Shown here in pieces: positions 26,103-38,509 of a stretch of 64,000 bases of DNA. A program made the translations under genes and the position numbers. Every line of letters starts with the position of its first letter. Within the stretch, counting starts at the first letter, position 1. The stretch comes from Cardiocondyla obscurior (lineage: Eukaryota; Arthropoda; Insecta; Hymenoptera; Formicidae), in contig NC_091871.1 of NCBI RefSeq assembly GCF_019399895.1, positions 1,951,001 through 2,015,000 of the forward strand. The letters run 5' to 3'. Under the pieces are notes generated by a model. The model was not told the origin of the DNA and did no database searches. It saw only the letters and a program-made list of their open reading frames with translations.

Positions 26103-26351
26103 CTTCTCTAACTCCTTGAGACTGGCCGGCGAGACGTCGGAATGCCTGCGAATTTCCGGGCTCCGCGGCGGAGCTAGTCCGCTTCCGAGTGGATTTTGAC
26201 TTCCGGCTGAGCTGAGCCGCACGTCGCTGTATCTCCTGTGGAGGGTCTCTAGGCTCGGCACGTCCAGCATCGAGTCCGTAGATTCTTGCGTCACTATCGG
26301 CTGGTCCCTCGAAGCGATCTTTCGACGGCAAACGCTACATCGCCAGGAAGA
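26103..26351 (-). CDS. Fife: Coding exon 5, residues 130-212: last Cys pair of zinc finger and Ser-rich linker
   Basis: The acceptor gttacag and donor gtaagc (26102-26097) bound 83 complete codons, phase 0 at both ends. It begins SSWRCSVCRRKIASRD. W132, C134 and C137 complete the zinc finger, matching the W-x-C-x-x-C-R end of RIM-type fingers. The rest is Ser- and Pro-rich and contains two copies of R-R-x-S-D-V (HRRYSDV, S171; IRRHSDV, S200), which look like basophilic-kinase sites, with nearby S-P dipeptides. The end, ASLKELEK, runs into FRKVAGERQR of exon 6 and may be helical. The intron before it is 1.2 kb. Another minus-strand frame is open across the exon but does not continue the zinc finger. 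Confidence 0.9.
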
Positions 26352-27561
26352 CTGTAACGTTTAAAAAAAAAAAAAAAAAGCAAAATTAATAAGCGATAAA
26401 ATAGTTCTGCTATTAGCATATTGTTCTTCAATTACGTTTAGGTATAGACTCGAGCTTTACGCGCTTAACTGCGTTATTCAACGAACATTTGGGATTTAGA
26501 TAAATTTCAGCGTGCCCCGGAAACAAACGGATTCATTGTGCGAACGCGCGGGGACTTGGGGTGATTCCATTGTAATCCGGGCGCGAGATTGAATCTCGCG
26601 AGATCGGCCAGCGCGCGCGTTCACCAAATTTATCAATTACGCGTGTAATTAGGATTAACGCGCGATCAATGTCGCGCGTATCATCCGGCGAGGGGCAAAC
26701 AAAATCGCCGTTAAACCAATTAATCTTTAACGCAATTACGTTAGGTTCCCGCGTTTATGATAATCTAGTGCGAAAGTCGGGAGCCGCGAGGATTCGATTA
26801 ATTATTTGCGCGACGACTCGGACGAGAAGGCCTTCGGGTCCTCGGCGATTTCGAAAGAAGTACCTTGAATAATTGAAAAACGGAAGCCTCGATAACTTTC
26901 TTTTGTCTTATTAACGAAATCTAAAGAGAGAAAATTGGCGGGCAATAAAGTTCAAAGCGATTTACAGGAGTCAGTCTCGTTTTTAAGGGATTTTCTTTTT
27001 TCTCGTCGTAAATTTGCGGCTTTTCTTGTCTCTATCGATTGACAATTAATTCTCACGTCCTTCTTGTATTTGCATCTCAAATGTAAGCACTTCTGAAAAT
27101 TGTTACGGATATTAATTGCTCGTAGACGTATTTAGTATGCATTACAAGCGTAAAAGTTGATGTCAAAATTTATTGCGCATTAATAAAAGCGTCAACTGAC
27201 CTTTTGGAAGTGAAAAAGAGTCGCATAAAAATTCGCGAACAACCGTTGATGCAATTAAAATATCAAACGACCAACCGGTTTCAATTACATTCAACACGTA
27301 AATTATAAAAAAATAAAAAAAAAAAATAAAGGTATAAATATTAATCAGCCAAATTAACACGATTAATCACAACGTTACTTTGTAAATTAAATTTTCACGA
27401 GTTTTTTTTTTTTTCTACTTTGTCTTCGTGCTTCTCTGTGTTTTTCTTTCGCCCGTTTCGGCAATTAATTCGCGCCCGGCCGCCGTCCAATCTCGCTTTA
27501 CGGCAATATTTGCCGGCGGAAAACAATGAGCGAGCCGGTTAATTAAAAATGGAGAACTCAC
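26352..27561 (-). other. Intron 4 (1.2 kb), splits the zinc finger
   Basis: It separates the third and fourth Cys pairs of the zinc finger, in phase 0. It has CpG-rich sequence at about 26500-26870 and AT-rich sequence after 27060. I see no gene in it. Confidence 0.65.
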
Positions 27562-27721
27562 CGGATCGTCGGAATTCGTTGTCGTCGAGTACGAGGCACA
27601 GTCCTCGCAGACCTTGTGTTGACACTCGCAACAAGTTCGCGAGACCTCCTCGGGGCCGAACGATTTCCGGCATACCCTGCAGTCGTCCCCACTGCTTGTC
27701 TTGCCGCCCGCTTCGGACTTT
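27562..27721 (-). CDS. Fife: Coding exon 4, residues 76-129: first three CxxC pairs of RIM/Piccolo-type zinc finger
   Basis: The acceptor gttacag ends at 27722 and the donor gtgagt follows at 27561; phases are 2 in and 0 out. The peptide carries DDCRVCRKSFGPEEVSRTCC and then ECQHKVCEDCASYS. The cysteines are C90-x2-C93-x12-C106-x2-C109-x4-C114-x2-C117, the same spacing as in the FYVE-like finger of RIM proteins, with an extra cysteine at 107. The fourth Cys pair is in exon 5. In RIM this region binds Munc13 and flanking helices bind Rab3. In Fife and Piccolo the finger's partners are less clear. The Gly-rich motif usual after the third pair in RIM is absent (C-E-D-C-A-S here), one reason to prefer Fife or a Piccolo-like protein. 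Confidence 0.9.
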
Positions 27722-27858
27722 CTGTAACATCGAATCGAATAAACTTTATTCTACAACTTTTTCACGTTTAAATGCACAAGGCAATACCATTTACGTCGAA
27801 ATTTATTCTTTATTTTTAAGCAGAATAAGAAAAAAAATTAATAAAGTGGAAAACTCAC

Positions 27859-27937
27859 GGTTTCAAAGTCTCAATGGCGGTGGGATCCTCTTTAGGCTGA
27901 ACGTCCTCCACCGGGGTGACCTTCGTCGGTTTCGCCA
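27859..27937 (-). CDS. Fife: Coding exon 3, residues 50-76, acidic spacer before zinc finger
   Basis: The acceptor is a pyrimidine-rich tract ending in cag (27940-27938) and the donor is gtgagt (27858-27853). It enters in phase 1, the split codon giving Val, and leaves in phase 2. The peptide reads VAKPTKVTPVEDVQPKEDP followed by TAIETLKP. It is rich in Pro, Glu, Asp and Lys and probably disordered. Only 137 bp of intron separate it from the zinc-finger exon, the shortest intron in the gene. A plus-strand open frame covers the same bases but is a shadow: this minus-strand frame is the one bounded by splice sites and in phase with its neighbours. Confidence 0.8.
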
Positions 27938-30802
27938 CTGAAAAGGGAAAGTAGCCTTTTTACGGCGCTGTACTTCGCGAAAAGATTACGAGTCCTATCC
28001 GCGTGCTTTCTCACAAGCCGTATCTCGCGAGATCCCTCAATTGACGAATCGATCGCCGCGAGCACCCTTCCGCCCTCGCGGCAGACTTTTTAAACTGCCA
28101 TTCAGCTCCGCGAAATATCTCCGGAAGAAATCGTTAAGTATTCCAGTTTCGCCCTGCCACGAAGAACGTCGCGTGGCGATTTTATCTCGCGCGATTTACT
28201 TGGGAGGCTCTCTAATCGAGTGCCGGCGCTATCGCGAGTTTTTTCCCCGAGAAGGAGCCGTGCGATTTCGAGGGCGGCACGGCGGAAATGGGTTTCCGAT
28301 ATTTCAGTGTGAGGAAAGAAGGCCCGTGAAACAATTGGATTCGCGCAGAGTCCGATTTTATTCCGAGAGTAAATACCACCTTCGAATTGCCAATTGGGAA
28401 TTAATAATTCACTCGTTCGCGTCTTTTTGAGCCGGCTGGGAAACTATTGTTCCACGAGAACGGTTCTTGACGCTAGCAATCTCGCGCCGTGTCGTCCGAG
28501 CAGTTCTTTCGCGGCTTTTCAATTAACCTAAATACTTTCGCGAGTAATCAAATAATCCGAGGCTCCTCTGCCGAGCAACGCTGCGGCATGAATTAACGGA
28601 ATGAAGAAGATTATTGTACCGTGAGTCAAGAAAAAGAAATGAATCTGACCGCGAAAGCGCGAGCTTTTTTTCTTCCACCGCTGCGGTGTCCTTTGCAGAG
28701 GAACATTTTTTCAAATAATCAGAGCGCTTGAGCTAAAGATAAAAAAAAAATTGCTACCACAATTTATCATTTAAGTATCTTCTATCGTGCGATCTTATTA
28801 GGAGAAAATAATTTTATTAATATATGTAATATTGTTATGTTATTAATATTATTTTATTTGAAACGCAAGTATCTCGGTAAGAATTAAATCGCGGATGTCG
28901 TCGAACAAGTCCGCGTCTTTATTGTTATAAAAACACACGCTGCGACACGGGAGATTCGATTTTTATTAATGAAATTAGCTCCTTCCGCGCACTGACGTCG
29001 TACCATGGAGCTTTCGTTGCGGGAGACACAGTCAGAAATCGCGTTTGCGTTTCTATGGACGTTAACAAAACGGATTACCGGCACAGTTAGTGAGCGCAAC
29101 AAAAGAAATTCTCTTCGCACGACGTGCGAGAAGCGTCGGGATTTTCCTTCTCGTGGCAATTACTTCGTTATCGTCGTCCGAGATTCCTCGAGTCACGTAA
29201 GAGCAAGCCAAGTCCTTGCCGACGCAAGACAAATCGTTATCCGGCTAATTGTCCGAAAAATCATTGGAAAAACGTTCGTAAGAACCTCGAAGAGAAAACG
29301 TGCGATCGTTACAAGTACTCGTTTTTATCTCAAGTTAAGTCTAACAACATGGTAAAAAAAGAAATAAAATAAAATTCCGATTCTTCATTAAATCTGATAT
29401 TATTTAGTTGTTAAATTGAATTGCTTTGGAAAATACAAGAAGCTTCCATAAATGTTTTTAATAACAAAATAATGAATCCTGATGTTACTAATTTTCTTTT
29501 ACATTTATTTTAAATTGATTTTATTTATTTGTTTGAAAAAAGGAAAGAAAAAAAAAACAAACGTTTTTTGATTGTTTCATTTATTACTTTTTCTCGTACA
29601 ACATAAAATAGTTTCCAAGTTTCTCGAAGTCGCGCTTAACTAAAGACGGATGCTTTCCGCACTCGCTTTGTATTTGATGTTCAGACGATTGTTTACTTCG
29701 CCGAGCTGTTCATGGCGCGCTATCGTTCTTTCAAGTCTTCCGAATAACCATAGAAAAGACAAGAGGGTTTCCATCCATTTGACGGAAAGCTCAACAGCGT
29801 CTCCTCGAGGTTCTCGCGGAGGCAACTCAAACTTCCTCTCGGGTTCGAGTTTTCGGAAGTGCGACAGTCTGTTACAAACACGCGAGATTTAACTTCCCGA
29901 GAGTTGTGCAACAAGAGGTCGGCCACAACTCGCATTATCGTTCTACATCGATTTGTCCCCGCGAATCGGGAGGGAAACATTCCACATGATTTTAAAGGAC
30001 AATTTAAATATTTAAACCGGTCAGTGAGAATTTTTTATACGCTTTAAAAATGCCGTTTGAAGAAAATTTTGTTTAAAAAAACACGGAGCAACATTAACGC
30101 GACATTAAATAACTGTCAGGAACTAATTGCCGAAGTGACGCAAATTTTTTCGCGTATTTTTTTTTTCTTTTTTTTTTTTTTTTTTTTTTCGTAGAAATTT
30201 TGACGTATGAATATCGCAAATCCCACGCCGTTAAAAATTATTAAACCGTTTTAATATCTCGTAAATACCCCGCTGCGATAATAGCAGCGCTTGATAAATT
30301 CGTACACATGGATTCTCTTCAATAAAAGGTTATCACTTTAATGTAACGATAGCTATATGCTTTTGCAAATGATAACGTGCAATATTGCGCTGACGGTCCT
30401 TGACACTTTTTAACTAATAAAAACCGGACACTTCATAAATATAAACGTAGCAATCGCAATATACATCCTTGTTTTCCCGAACGCGTTCAGCAAAGTCAAT
30501 AAATCTCGTGATATTTATATTTTTCGCGAGCAAAACCATGTCCGCGATTTACATATATATATATTTTTTTTTTCCCCAAATACAGTATTTCGTAATAAAA
30601 AGAATACCGGACAAAACATTGTTATTTAAATAATATTAATCGAGTCACTTCAATCTCCGATATTATATCACGTGTTTACCGTTTACGCTTAATGGATCTA
30701 CGTTGAGAAAAGAACATATATGTATTTCCGATCTAAAACTTTGAACCTCCTAGCAACAATATTAAAAAAATCATGTCCGACGTTAGGTCGCTCTTAAGGG
30801 CC

Positions 30803-30930
30803 AATATCACCAAGATCGGTTAACTGTAATCTCAGTTTAACTCTTTTTTCTTCTCTTTCTTATGTTTTACTTAGAGAAAGACAACGAGAGAGTTAAACTG
30901 AGATTGAAGTTAATCGACGTTGGTGAAATT
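30803..30930. repeat. Long imperfect inverted repeat (hairpin)
   Basis: The left arm (about 30803-30845) reads AATATCACCAAGATCGGTTA and on through CAGTTTAACTC. The right arm (about 30888-30930), read on the other strand, starts AATTTCACCAACGTCGATTA and on through CAGTTTAACTC. About 36 of 43 positions match, with a loop of about 42 bases. It may be a hairpin MITE; a small-RNA precursor is a weaker possibility. It is in intron 2. Confidence 0.65.
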
Positions 30931-32607
30931 GAAATTTATAAGTAAAGTGTCAGGTTAGATTGTCGATTTAATGTTTCGACTATCCTATTTATAATTTCTT
31001 TTTTTTTTTTTTTTTACTTTTATTTCATATACATATACTTTTGGATCCGTATATCGTCATGCAAAAAAAGAATATCGACAAATATATGCCTTGCAAATAT
31101 TATCGGGCTTAACTTCCGCGAATTTTCGTCGTTCCCTAATAAGCCGTATTCGCATAATTGGACACGCGACATATTTTCGACGTCGCTATTGGCTGCCAAT
31201 CGATATCGCCGATTGACATTGTCCGATTCAGTGCTTGATAAACGGACGCGTAATTAAAACCTCCGGGCCTTGATGTAACGCGCCCGCGATATTAGAGATA
31301 ACATAATGCCGATGACCCATTTACACCGTTTATGCAATTCAATGCGATTAATGCCGACATTGCGATTATTCCGGCCGCGCTAATTGTTATGGAATTGCTG
31401 AAAAATTATTGTGAGATTCCGCTGGAATAACTTTGAACTGCGCGCGCAGGTCGAGGTCGAGTTTTTTTTACATGTATAAATATTTTACGGAAATACTGCT
31501 TTATTACGAATGCGTTGTTGAACGATTTGTATTTCGCTTGGGTAACAATAACGCTGCTTAACCGAGCGGCGAAGAGAAATTATCGAATTGTATAACAGGG
31601 CGCGTTGTACTACCTAACGGCGATGCGTTATCGGCGGGGTTATTGCTAGTAATTGATCTCCGGGTACAATCACATTGTTAATCATCGCTGTAATGAATAG
31701 AGCAGCGGATCGGCAGCAAACCGGCTGAATGGAATATCGTGGCATTAACGGAGTGCATCTTGACGAGACTGACGTTTATCAAGACGGTGCAATAAATTTT
31801 GACGCTAATTCCCGCGTTTCGCGTGCGAGGTTCGTAAAATATCATTGCGAGCGAATAGAAGAAACGTTATTAAAAATATTAAGAGAGAACATTTACTTTT
31901 TACTGAAATTATCAAGTCCTTTTTTTCTTTTTTTCTTTTCAAGCTGGTTTTATATTAATTTTTAAAACGACGGTTTATGAATACATAAGTGTCTAATAGA
32001 TTTGTAATCTCGAAAATTTTAATATTTAATATTTAGTACATGAGAAGTGAATTTTCATGCGATGACTTACATTTTTTTTGAGCGGCGCTGTTTGACGTGA
32101 AATATTAGCCGGTGCATTCGATATTGAAGTGCTCGCTTAAGACACGGTGGTACAAGCCGATCGGTTTACAAATCGTAATATGATGTTGCGCGGCATTGTT
32201 GCGAAATTAGATTTCACGGTATAATGATGCCGGCGATTCGGCGGCTGTAAGCGGAGGAGGAGACAAGCAAGCCCGGCGCACACACAGATATAAATACGAG
32301 ATTGGAATCGGTCGTGTTCTCGTGCATTACCGTGCTGAATTGTATCACGATGGCGCTTGGTCTCGGGCTTTAAAGGTAGATCCATTCAAAACGGGCTCCT
32401 CTCATCGTCGTCTTTCAAACGCGCGAACAAAGGCGTCGCATTCTCGCCGGATGTGTAGGCGAATAACGCGAAATGCGGACTTTCAATGGGAGGCTCGGGG
32501 ATTTCAAATCACTCGTACCTTTCGGCCTTGCACTTTTTGCCATCGCGGTAAATCCCTGATCGCCTCGAAATTCCTTTTTTCCTTTATTACAGATAATTCA
32601 TCTTTCA

Positions 32608-32700
32608 TTCCTCCCTCGTTCCTTCCTTCTCCTTCTTTTTTTTTTTCTTTTCTTTTTCTTTGTTTCCTTCTGCCTGTCTTTCTTCCTCTTTCTTTTCTTT
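32608..32700. repeat. Polypyrimidine (CT-rich) tract
   Basis: Nearly pure C and T on the plus strand in intron 2. It gives spurious Phe/Ser/Leu-rich or Lys/Arg-rich open frames on the two strands. Confidence 0.6.
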
Positions 32701-34330
32701 TTATTTGCTCGAGATGCATTTTCCACTGGATAAAAAATTATTTGCGAAAAAAAAAGTAAATTGCCACTTTTCCGAGAACGACACGAAAAACGCGATACAA
32801 TGTGCTTCGCGTGAAGTGACGAGCATAAAAAATGTATTTCTTGTTTCTCTACTCGCGTCTCTGATTTTACGAAGACGTTCGCTCGAATGAGATTTTTCTC
32901 TTCTTATAAAATTCAACGGAGACCGTGTATTTCCGGCGGAGCGCTTGCAATTAAAAAAAAATCACGAAACCCGAGTCCTTAGTGTGAACTCCATCACGTT
33001 TTACGCAAGAGAGCGATATTATATTTTTTTTCACGCTCGAGTCATTTTGAAACAAGCGCGGGAGGGCAAATGGTTATTTTCACTTTTTCGATTCACCGCG
33101 GATGGCAAATACGCGTAGAATTTCTGGAAAAAGCGCCGAGCGAAGGTCTACCGAGACGGGGAGGATCAAAAAAGTAAATCTTGAGAGATCGAAGATCGCG
33201 GCTCGAAAAGCAATGAAGGAGAGGACCGCCAGAAGGGATTAAAGAAGCAGCGAGAGATAGCGGGGCCTGGAGGGATGACGGCTGAGAGGGGAAGGGAAAT
33301 CGATACAGATAGCGGGTGTAGATTTGAATTTTACATACAACGCACACAAGCTCGCAATCACCGGGGCGAAATCAGAGCACGCCGAGCAGACGCTTCGCGC
33401 TGACTCGGTAAAGCCCCGAGGGTTGGCTGCGGGTCTACAAATTACAAGTCATCGCGAAGGAAGAACCCTTTTAGGACGAGGAACGTCGCGGAAAGATTAG
33501 AATTAGAAGCTCGTAACAATCGTTCCCGAACCGCTGATAAAACCGTATCGACCCGCGCGTGCCTCTATCCAATTTGCCCGATGGTTGTTGAGTTTATTTT
33601 GCGCCCGATAAACAATTATCGTGTAGTACTTTAGTAACTCCGCAGTTTTCGCCCGGCGGGCAATCCGGGAGTCCCGAATTGATAGTTGCGTGAAGTTGCA
33701 TCATGAAGACGGGGGCGAAACGTGCGCGCATCGCGAACGGCTCGCGGGAATTGCGGGCGGATGTTGTGTATGGACCAGCGCGATCCCGGTGTAAATAACA
33801 GTTACTGTTCCTCGTCCCAAGGGTGCCCGTTGCATCCCTCTCGCGTCGTTACCCAACCGCGTCTTCCGTCCCTTCCGTCGTATTTTTTACAGGTAGGTGA
33901 GTACCTACTCGGGTAGTACGACCGGTCGGGCACGCCGCTTTTGTCAAACTTTCCACTATTCCCGGAAGTTCGCGACTTCGCTAGGGCGCTTTACATCGGC
34001 TTCACGGCTCCACCGTGCCCTGTGTTACTCGGTCGCGCTCGTAAATAACTCAAATTTCTGGAAAGCGCGAAATGAAGAGGGACACCGTGGCCATTTTTTA
34101 GAGACATGGACCGTCCTCTGATAATTTTCATATTTTTTAGTTTTATCTCGAAACCTCACATTTTTTATTTTTTTTTTTTTTTTTATTTTGGGGAGGGAAT
34201 AAAATTATTTTGGTAACTTTAATAAGTATTTGACGAATACGTAACATTATTATTATAAAAGAAATTTTATTTTCAATTTACACAAGCGCTTGTCGTCGCT
34301 TTGCGAGTTTACGTATTTGCGATTAAAAAT

Positions 34331-34379
34331 ATCACGAAATTATAGTTGAGGCCAGAAGTAAATATATCTTTCTCTTAAT
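34331..34379. mobile_element. Single arm of the MITE-like family
   Basis: On the minus strand it reads TAAGAGAAAGATATATTTAC then TTCTGGCCTCAACTATAATT, matching the family's terminal pattern. I could not find the partner arm. Confidence 0.35.
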
Positions 34380-34949
34380 TGCAAATGTAGCACTTCTGCT
34401 GAACGCAGCTATTATAATTACCGTTTACGGTGCCATTTTCAAGCGAAGATACAACGCGAGAGATCGTCTGGCTATGTTCCGTTGATCAGCAAGATTATCT
34501 GAGAAATAAAGCCGCCATATCCGGGTTAACTGGCGTGTTTCGTAGGAGTCACGCCGGGAAGTATCCGTTTCTCCCCTTTAGGGTTGGATCGACGGGGATC
34601 GGTGGGTGTAAGCGAGGTCTGCGGAAGGTTGTAGGCGAAATTCCCGGGAAACTCTGGAGCTGCGAATCTCCGCCAATAGACGAGGCGGAGTCGAATCGTC
34701 GTGCAGAAACCCGGGAATATACGAGGGGGGGAAGAGGGAAAAGGGCGAAACGGATTAATTAGAACTGCCCGTTTCGTCGACGGAACGACATTAACTCGCC
34801 TCCCTTTACGTCTGATCGTTTGTGATTGCGATTAAGGGGTTAAACGTCATTACTTAACGATTGGGCGAACAAACCGTGCAGAATCGAGAGAAGGTGCATA
34901 GATAAAGAAGTGTATTTTTTAATTGAAAATTTTAATCTTATAATTTGTA

Positions 34950-35095
34950 AAGAAGATAGTTTTATACTTTTGAAGACAACATGATTTTAGAATAATTCTG
35001 ACAATAAATGTGGTTGAGTCAATTATAAATTTAATTGAGTTGATCGTATTTATAATTAAATATATTATGAAGTTATAGTTGAATTTATAAGCATA
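34950..35095. mobile_element. MITE-like element, same family, diverged
   Basis: The left arm contains AAGATAGTTTTATACTTTTG. The right arm, read on the other strand, contains AAATTCAACTATAACTTCAT. Both resemble the arms of the other copies. The centre is AT-rich with GAGTCAATTATAAATTTAAT. No ORF. Confidence 0.4.
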
Positions 35096-36914
35096 TGAAT
35101 AAAACGATGACTGGTTTAGTTTTAATATACAAGTTTTTGTCCGAAAAAATAATTTCTCGCAATTTAAATAGAATTAGTTTCAGATTAAAGTCTGTATATT
35201 AAAATTTTCTTATACGTGAGATTAACGTTCTCAATTTAAGAGTACTTTTTTTTTTCTGCGTGGGCGGTCGGAGTCTCGCAAAAACAATCTTCACGTTCTG
35301 TCGTAAAATTTGTAATCTTTCTTGGAAATTTAATCGACGTTTTTAGCTGTTAAGGTATTATCTTCAATTAATTTTGATTAATTATTTTGCGACGGTGAAA
35401 CGGTTTATTGCAAAATTGTAGAGATAACAATAGCTCAGATTTCTTAAAGGGAAAGAAAAGAAATGACAATTTATTGTTATATGGCGTTAAATAGAATTTC
35501 GCTGCAGCGCGAAGTACAAATGGAATGGGACAAATTTGCGATGCGATTCGCGTCACGAAGCGAGAGAAAAGTAAGTCCCATCGGAAGAGGAAACTTCCTT
35601 TGCACCCTATCGAATCTCTGTCATTTAAATCCCATCTCGCATAGCCGAAGTTCAGCTCACTCTCTCGCGGAATACTTTTACAATAATACTTCTTTTTCGT
35701 TTATTTTCGTTAGCGTTATTTTTCGAGGATTAAAACCAAATAAATTTAGCAAGTTTTTTTTTTTTTTTTTACTTTTTCTTTAAAAGCTCAAAGGCCACAA
35801 AAAACCGGTGGAACCCGTGAAATTTTATTCCAAATGCACGTGAATTACTTTTGGAATTAACTCTCGTCGCGAATGTTCGCCAATCGGATTTCTTTCGCCA
35901 AATCGACGATGAATTATGCATCGATGTAGTTCGGCGCGCACACATATTCGTTCGAACTTACAAAGTAACCTTTAAACTTTCGGCGCTCCCTCTGTGAAAA
36001 CGCCGCTACAAGCTGAGATTTTCTGTTTACGCGCGCGGTAGTCGTCCCACGGGCAATGTAAAAAAATGCAAATTAAATTCGTACCTTCCCTTTTAACGAA
36101 GTAAAAGCATTAAAGTCTTACGTAGGTGCGAAACTATTAATTATGTTCGTTGATTGCGATAAAGTGCGACGCGGGACTGAATTATTATCGCGTCTGTATT
36201 GAAAAGTTATCGGCGGAACGGCGAGACGAAGTGGAGGAGAGTAATTTTGCGCGGACGTGGGCGGTGGAATGGTCGACGAAGAGCTTTCGAGCGATCAACA
36301 TCTCGTTCTCGACAATGCCCCGCGCTGATAAATGGCCGCGTGACGTTTCTTCAACTCGTCGGCGGCGATATAAATCAAAATTGCACGGCCGCATTGTGGC
36401 GGGACGGCGAGACGGGCCGCGCAGGTGTGTCGGGGCCATTACGAAGGGCGCTCCTGGCGTCAGCATCCCTTTAATGTTTCCGCGGAGTAGGTGGTGTAGA
36501 CGGCACTTTCCGCGCAAAACGAGGAGAAAGAAAATGTGAAAATGCACGCCGCCGATGAGAAGCGCGGAAACGCCCTTGCCCCGAGTGTCCTCGACCCTGC
36601 CCGACCTCCTCTTGCACCTTCCGCGTTTCCTCCTTTCCCCCCGCGCGCTTTCATCCCCCGGCCAGGCCGCGTAATTGGACAAACACGAGTTGATATTTAT
36701 GCAAGTGTTATGTCGGTACGCCGTTCGCGCGGTTACGCATGAAAACTACGGAACGAGGTAGGTCGTTCGTGAAATAAAAATTCTAAACGCGCGAGAAACG
36801 AAGTCATTTACGAGACGCTTTTGCGGTCAGGTGGCATCGCTGAGAAAAAAAAACTGCCCGACTTTGAATTGAAAATGTTAGGACAAGAGAGATTTAACGT
36901 TGATTAGGACTCAC

Positions 36915-37026
36915 CGTTTCCCGTCGATATAATATTTCCCAGTTGCAGCAATTTGGTCAAGGTTTTTCCGCTTTCTTCCGGCGTGACTGGTCCTGATGCA
37001 CCGGCTTCCTGCTGCGCCATCCCCAT
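36915..37026 (-). CDS. Fife: Coding exon 2, residues 13-50
   Basis: The acceptor ttgcag precedes ATGGGGATGGCG and the donor is gtgagt (36914-36909). It is entered in phase 0 and left in phase 1. The peptide starts MGMAQQEAGASG and includes ESGKTLTKLLQLGNIISTGN. It shows no cysteine cluster or membrane segment. The K-T-L-T-K-L-L-Q-L stretch could form a short amphipathic helix ahead of the zinc finger, the place where RIM proteins carry a Rab3-binding helix; whether it binds a Rab is unknown. The exon itself begins with ATG, so a transcript starting in intron 1 could use that codon. Large introns flank it (6.6 kb and 9.0 kb). The phase match with both neighbours is the main support. Confidence 0.75.
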
Positions 37027-38003
37027 CTGCAACAGAAACAATATTTAACGCTCAACTTGGAGCTATAACAATCGCGCGATTAATTGATCGCCGAATACAT
37101 TCTGAATCATCCGGGGGAGCGTTAAAAATCTATCTCTTTAACACACTTTTTATAATTTTCAAATAATTGAACGGTTCTTAACGCAAGAAATAAGCGCAAA
37201 GAAAGAATAATTAAGGTTGGAACTAAGCTCATTAAATATGCTCGGTGCAAGGTTGCCGATAGCGTGCTAATAATAAGATACGATATTTAAGCATGAAATG
37301 ACCCAATTCGTAACCCGATCCTCATCTGCCTGAGTATCCTTGACCCGGCGAGCGTAAATATTAATTAACACGTCGAGATCTCTTACGAGTTGCTCGGCAT
37401 CTTGAAACGTTGTTGACATAGGGGAAAAATGTTACGAGACATTGGGGAAAAAAAATACCGTCTGTTATACCTTCTGCTTTTTGCATAATATATACTGTGT
37501 TGTCAACCGAAATGTATAAATTAATTAATTATATTAGAATATAAAGATGCTATATTAATTAATTATTATAATATATTATATATATGTATTAGAATATATT
37601 TTATATTATATTAATTAATGAACCGAGGCAGCTTTGATATGCGCAATTTATCGAATCTAATTCTGAATCGAGAACACCGGGAAGCATTGCGTTTTATGTT
37701 CCGAGCTGTTCTACGTATAAAATAAAATATCACGGATCAAATCCGAAAATGCGACATAAAAAAAAAAAGCATCGAAATTCAATTTTCTTTTCTGCTTCTT
37801 CTGAAAATGAGAAAACCTGGCTATTTCTTTCAAAGGATTCCCTTTCCTTCGCGAGCGTCGGCGTCTTCGTCGTTCAATCACGTCGCGGTGAACTTTGAGG
37901 TGGGACGATAGTAAATATCTTTACAGGTACATACAAACGAGCCCATGCGAAAGCCAATTTCGTAATCGAGATGTAAATTGCACCACATCTGGCCGATTGC
38001 CAG

Positions 38004-38035
<32 letters not shown>

Positions 38036-38036
38036 G
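38004..38036. repeat. (CT)n microsatellite
   Basis: About 16 CT units with one TTT interruption, in intron 1. Confidence 0.8.
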
Positions 38037-38509
38037 TATTTCTCTGTTTATTCTCTATTCGAATTTCGCTTTCTGCTCGTGATGTGCTGTCGGTGCCCCC
38101 GAACCCTTCTCGTCCGAAGTACTCGTCACCCTCCGGCTCACCCTGCACGTGCAAATATACTTCTCTTACATCACGGCTGCATTATTCGGCACGTGGAGCG
38201 TGGTATAATGCAAGTCTCCTGGAACGATTCCAGCGGTCGGAGACAGCCGGTGGGACACCGGCGTGATTTGATCCAGGTCGGTCCTGATGAAACGTGGCAA
38301 ATATATATGCGGATACACACACTCACATACACATTGAGAATATTAAATGCGCGGTAGACCGCCGCCACTTCATTCCTGTTTCTACCCGCGGATTGTAAAT
38401 TAATTCTCTAGTCGACTACTAAGCTGCAAAATATTTTGATTTCTAATGGCTCTAAATAGATGCCACAAAGTCATTAATAACTGTGTCTTAAAGAATATCA
38501 CTGAACCCA

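Larger units (their letters stand above)
27938..36914 (-). other. Intron 2 (9.0 kb) with hairpin and repeats
   Basis: It lies between exons 2 and 3. Contents: a long inverted repeat (30803-30930), T-rich runs (about 30158-30189, 34153-34184), a pyrimidine-only style tract (about 32608-32700), an arm of the MITE-like family (34331-34379), a two-armed copy (34950-35095) and a CpG-rich block at about 36150-36740. That block yields overlapping open frames on both strands (up to 165 codons), which I treat as base-composition artefacts. I see no supported gene. Confidence 0.6.

Noticed and set aside
26041..26331. Second minus frame over exon 5 (96 codons)
   Set aside because: It does not contain the closing zinc-finger cysteines and does not join exons 4 or 6 in phase.
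27549..27941. 130-codon plus-strand open frame across the zinc-finger region
   Set aside because: It overlaps exons 3 and 4 on the opposite strand; the minus-strand exons have splice sites, matching phases and the Cys motif, and the plus frame has no domain.
36185..36682. 165-codon minus frame and overlapping plus frames in a CpG-rich block
   Set aside because: Several frames on both strands are open together, as expected from base composition, and none has a motif or a phase link to the gene.
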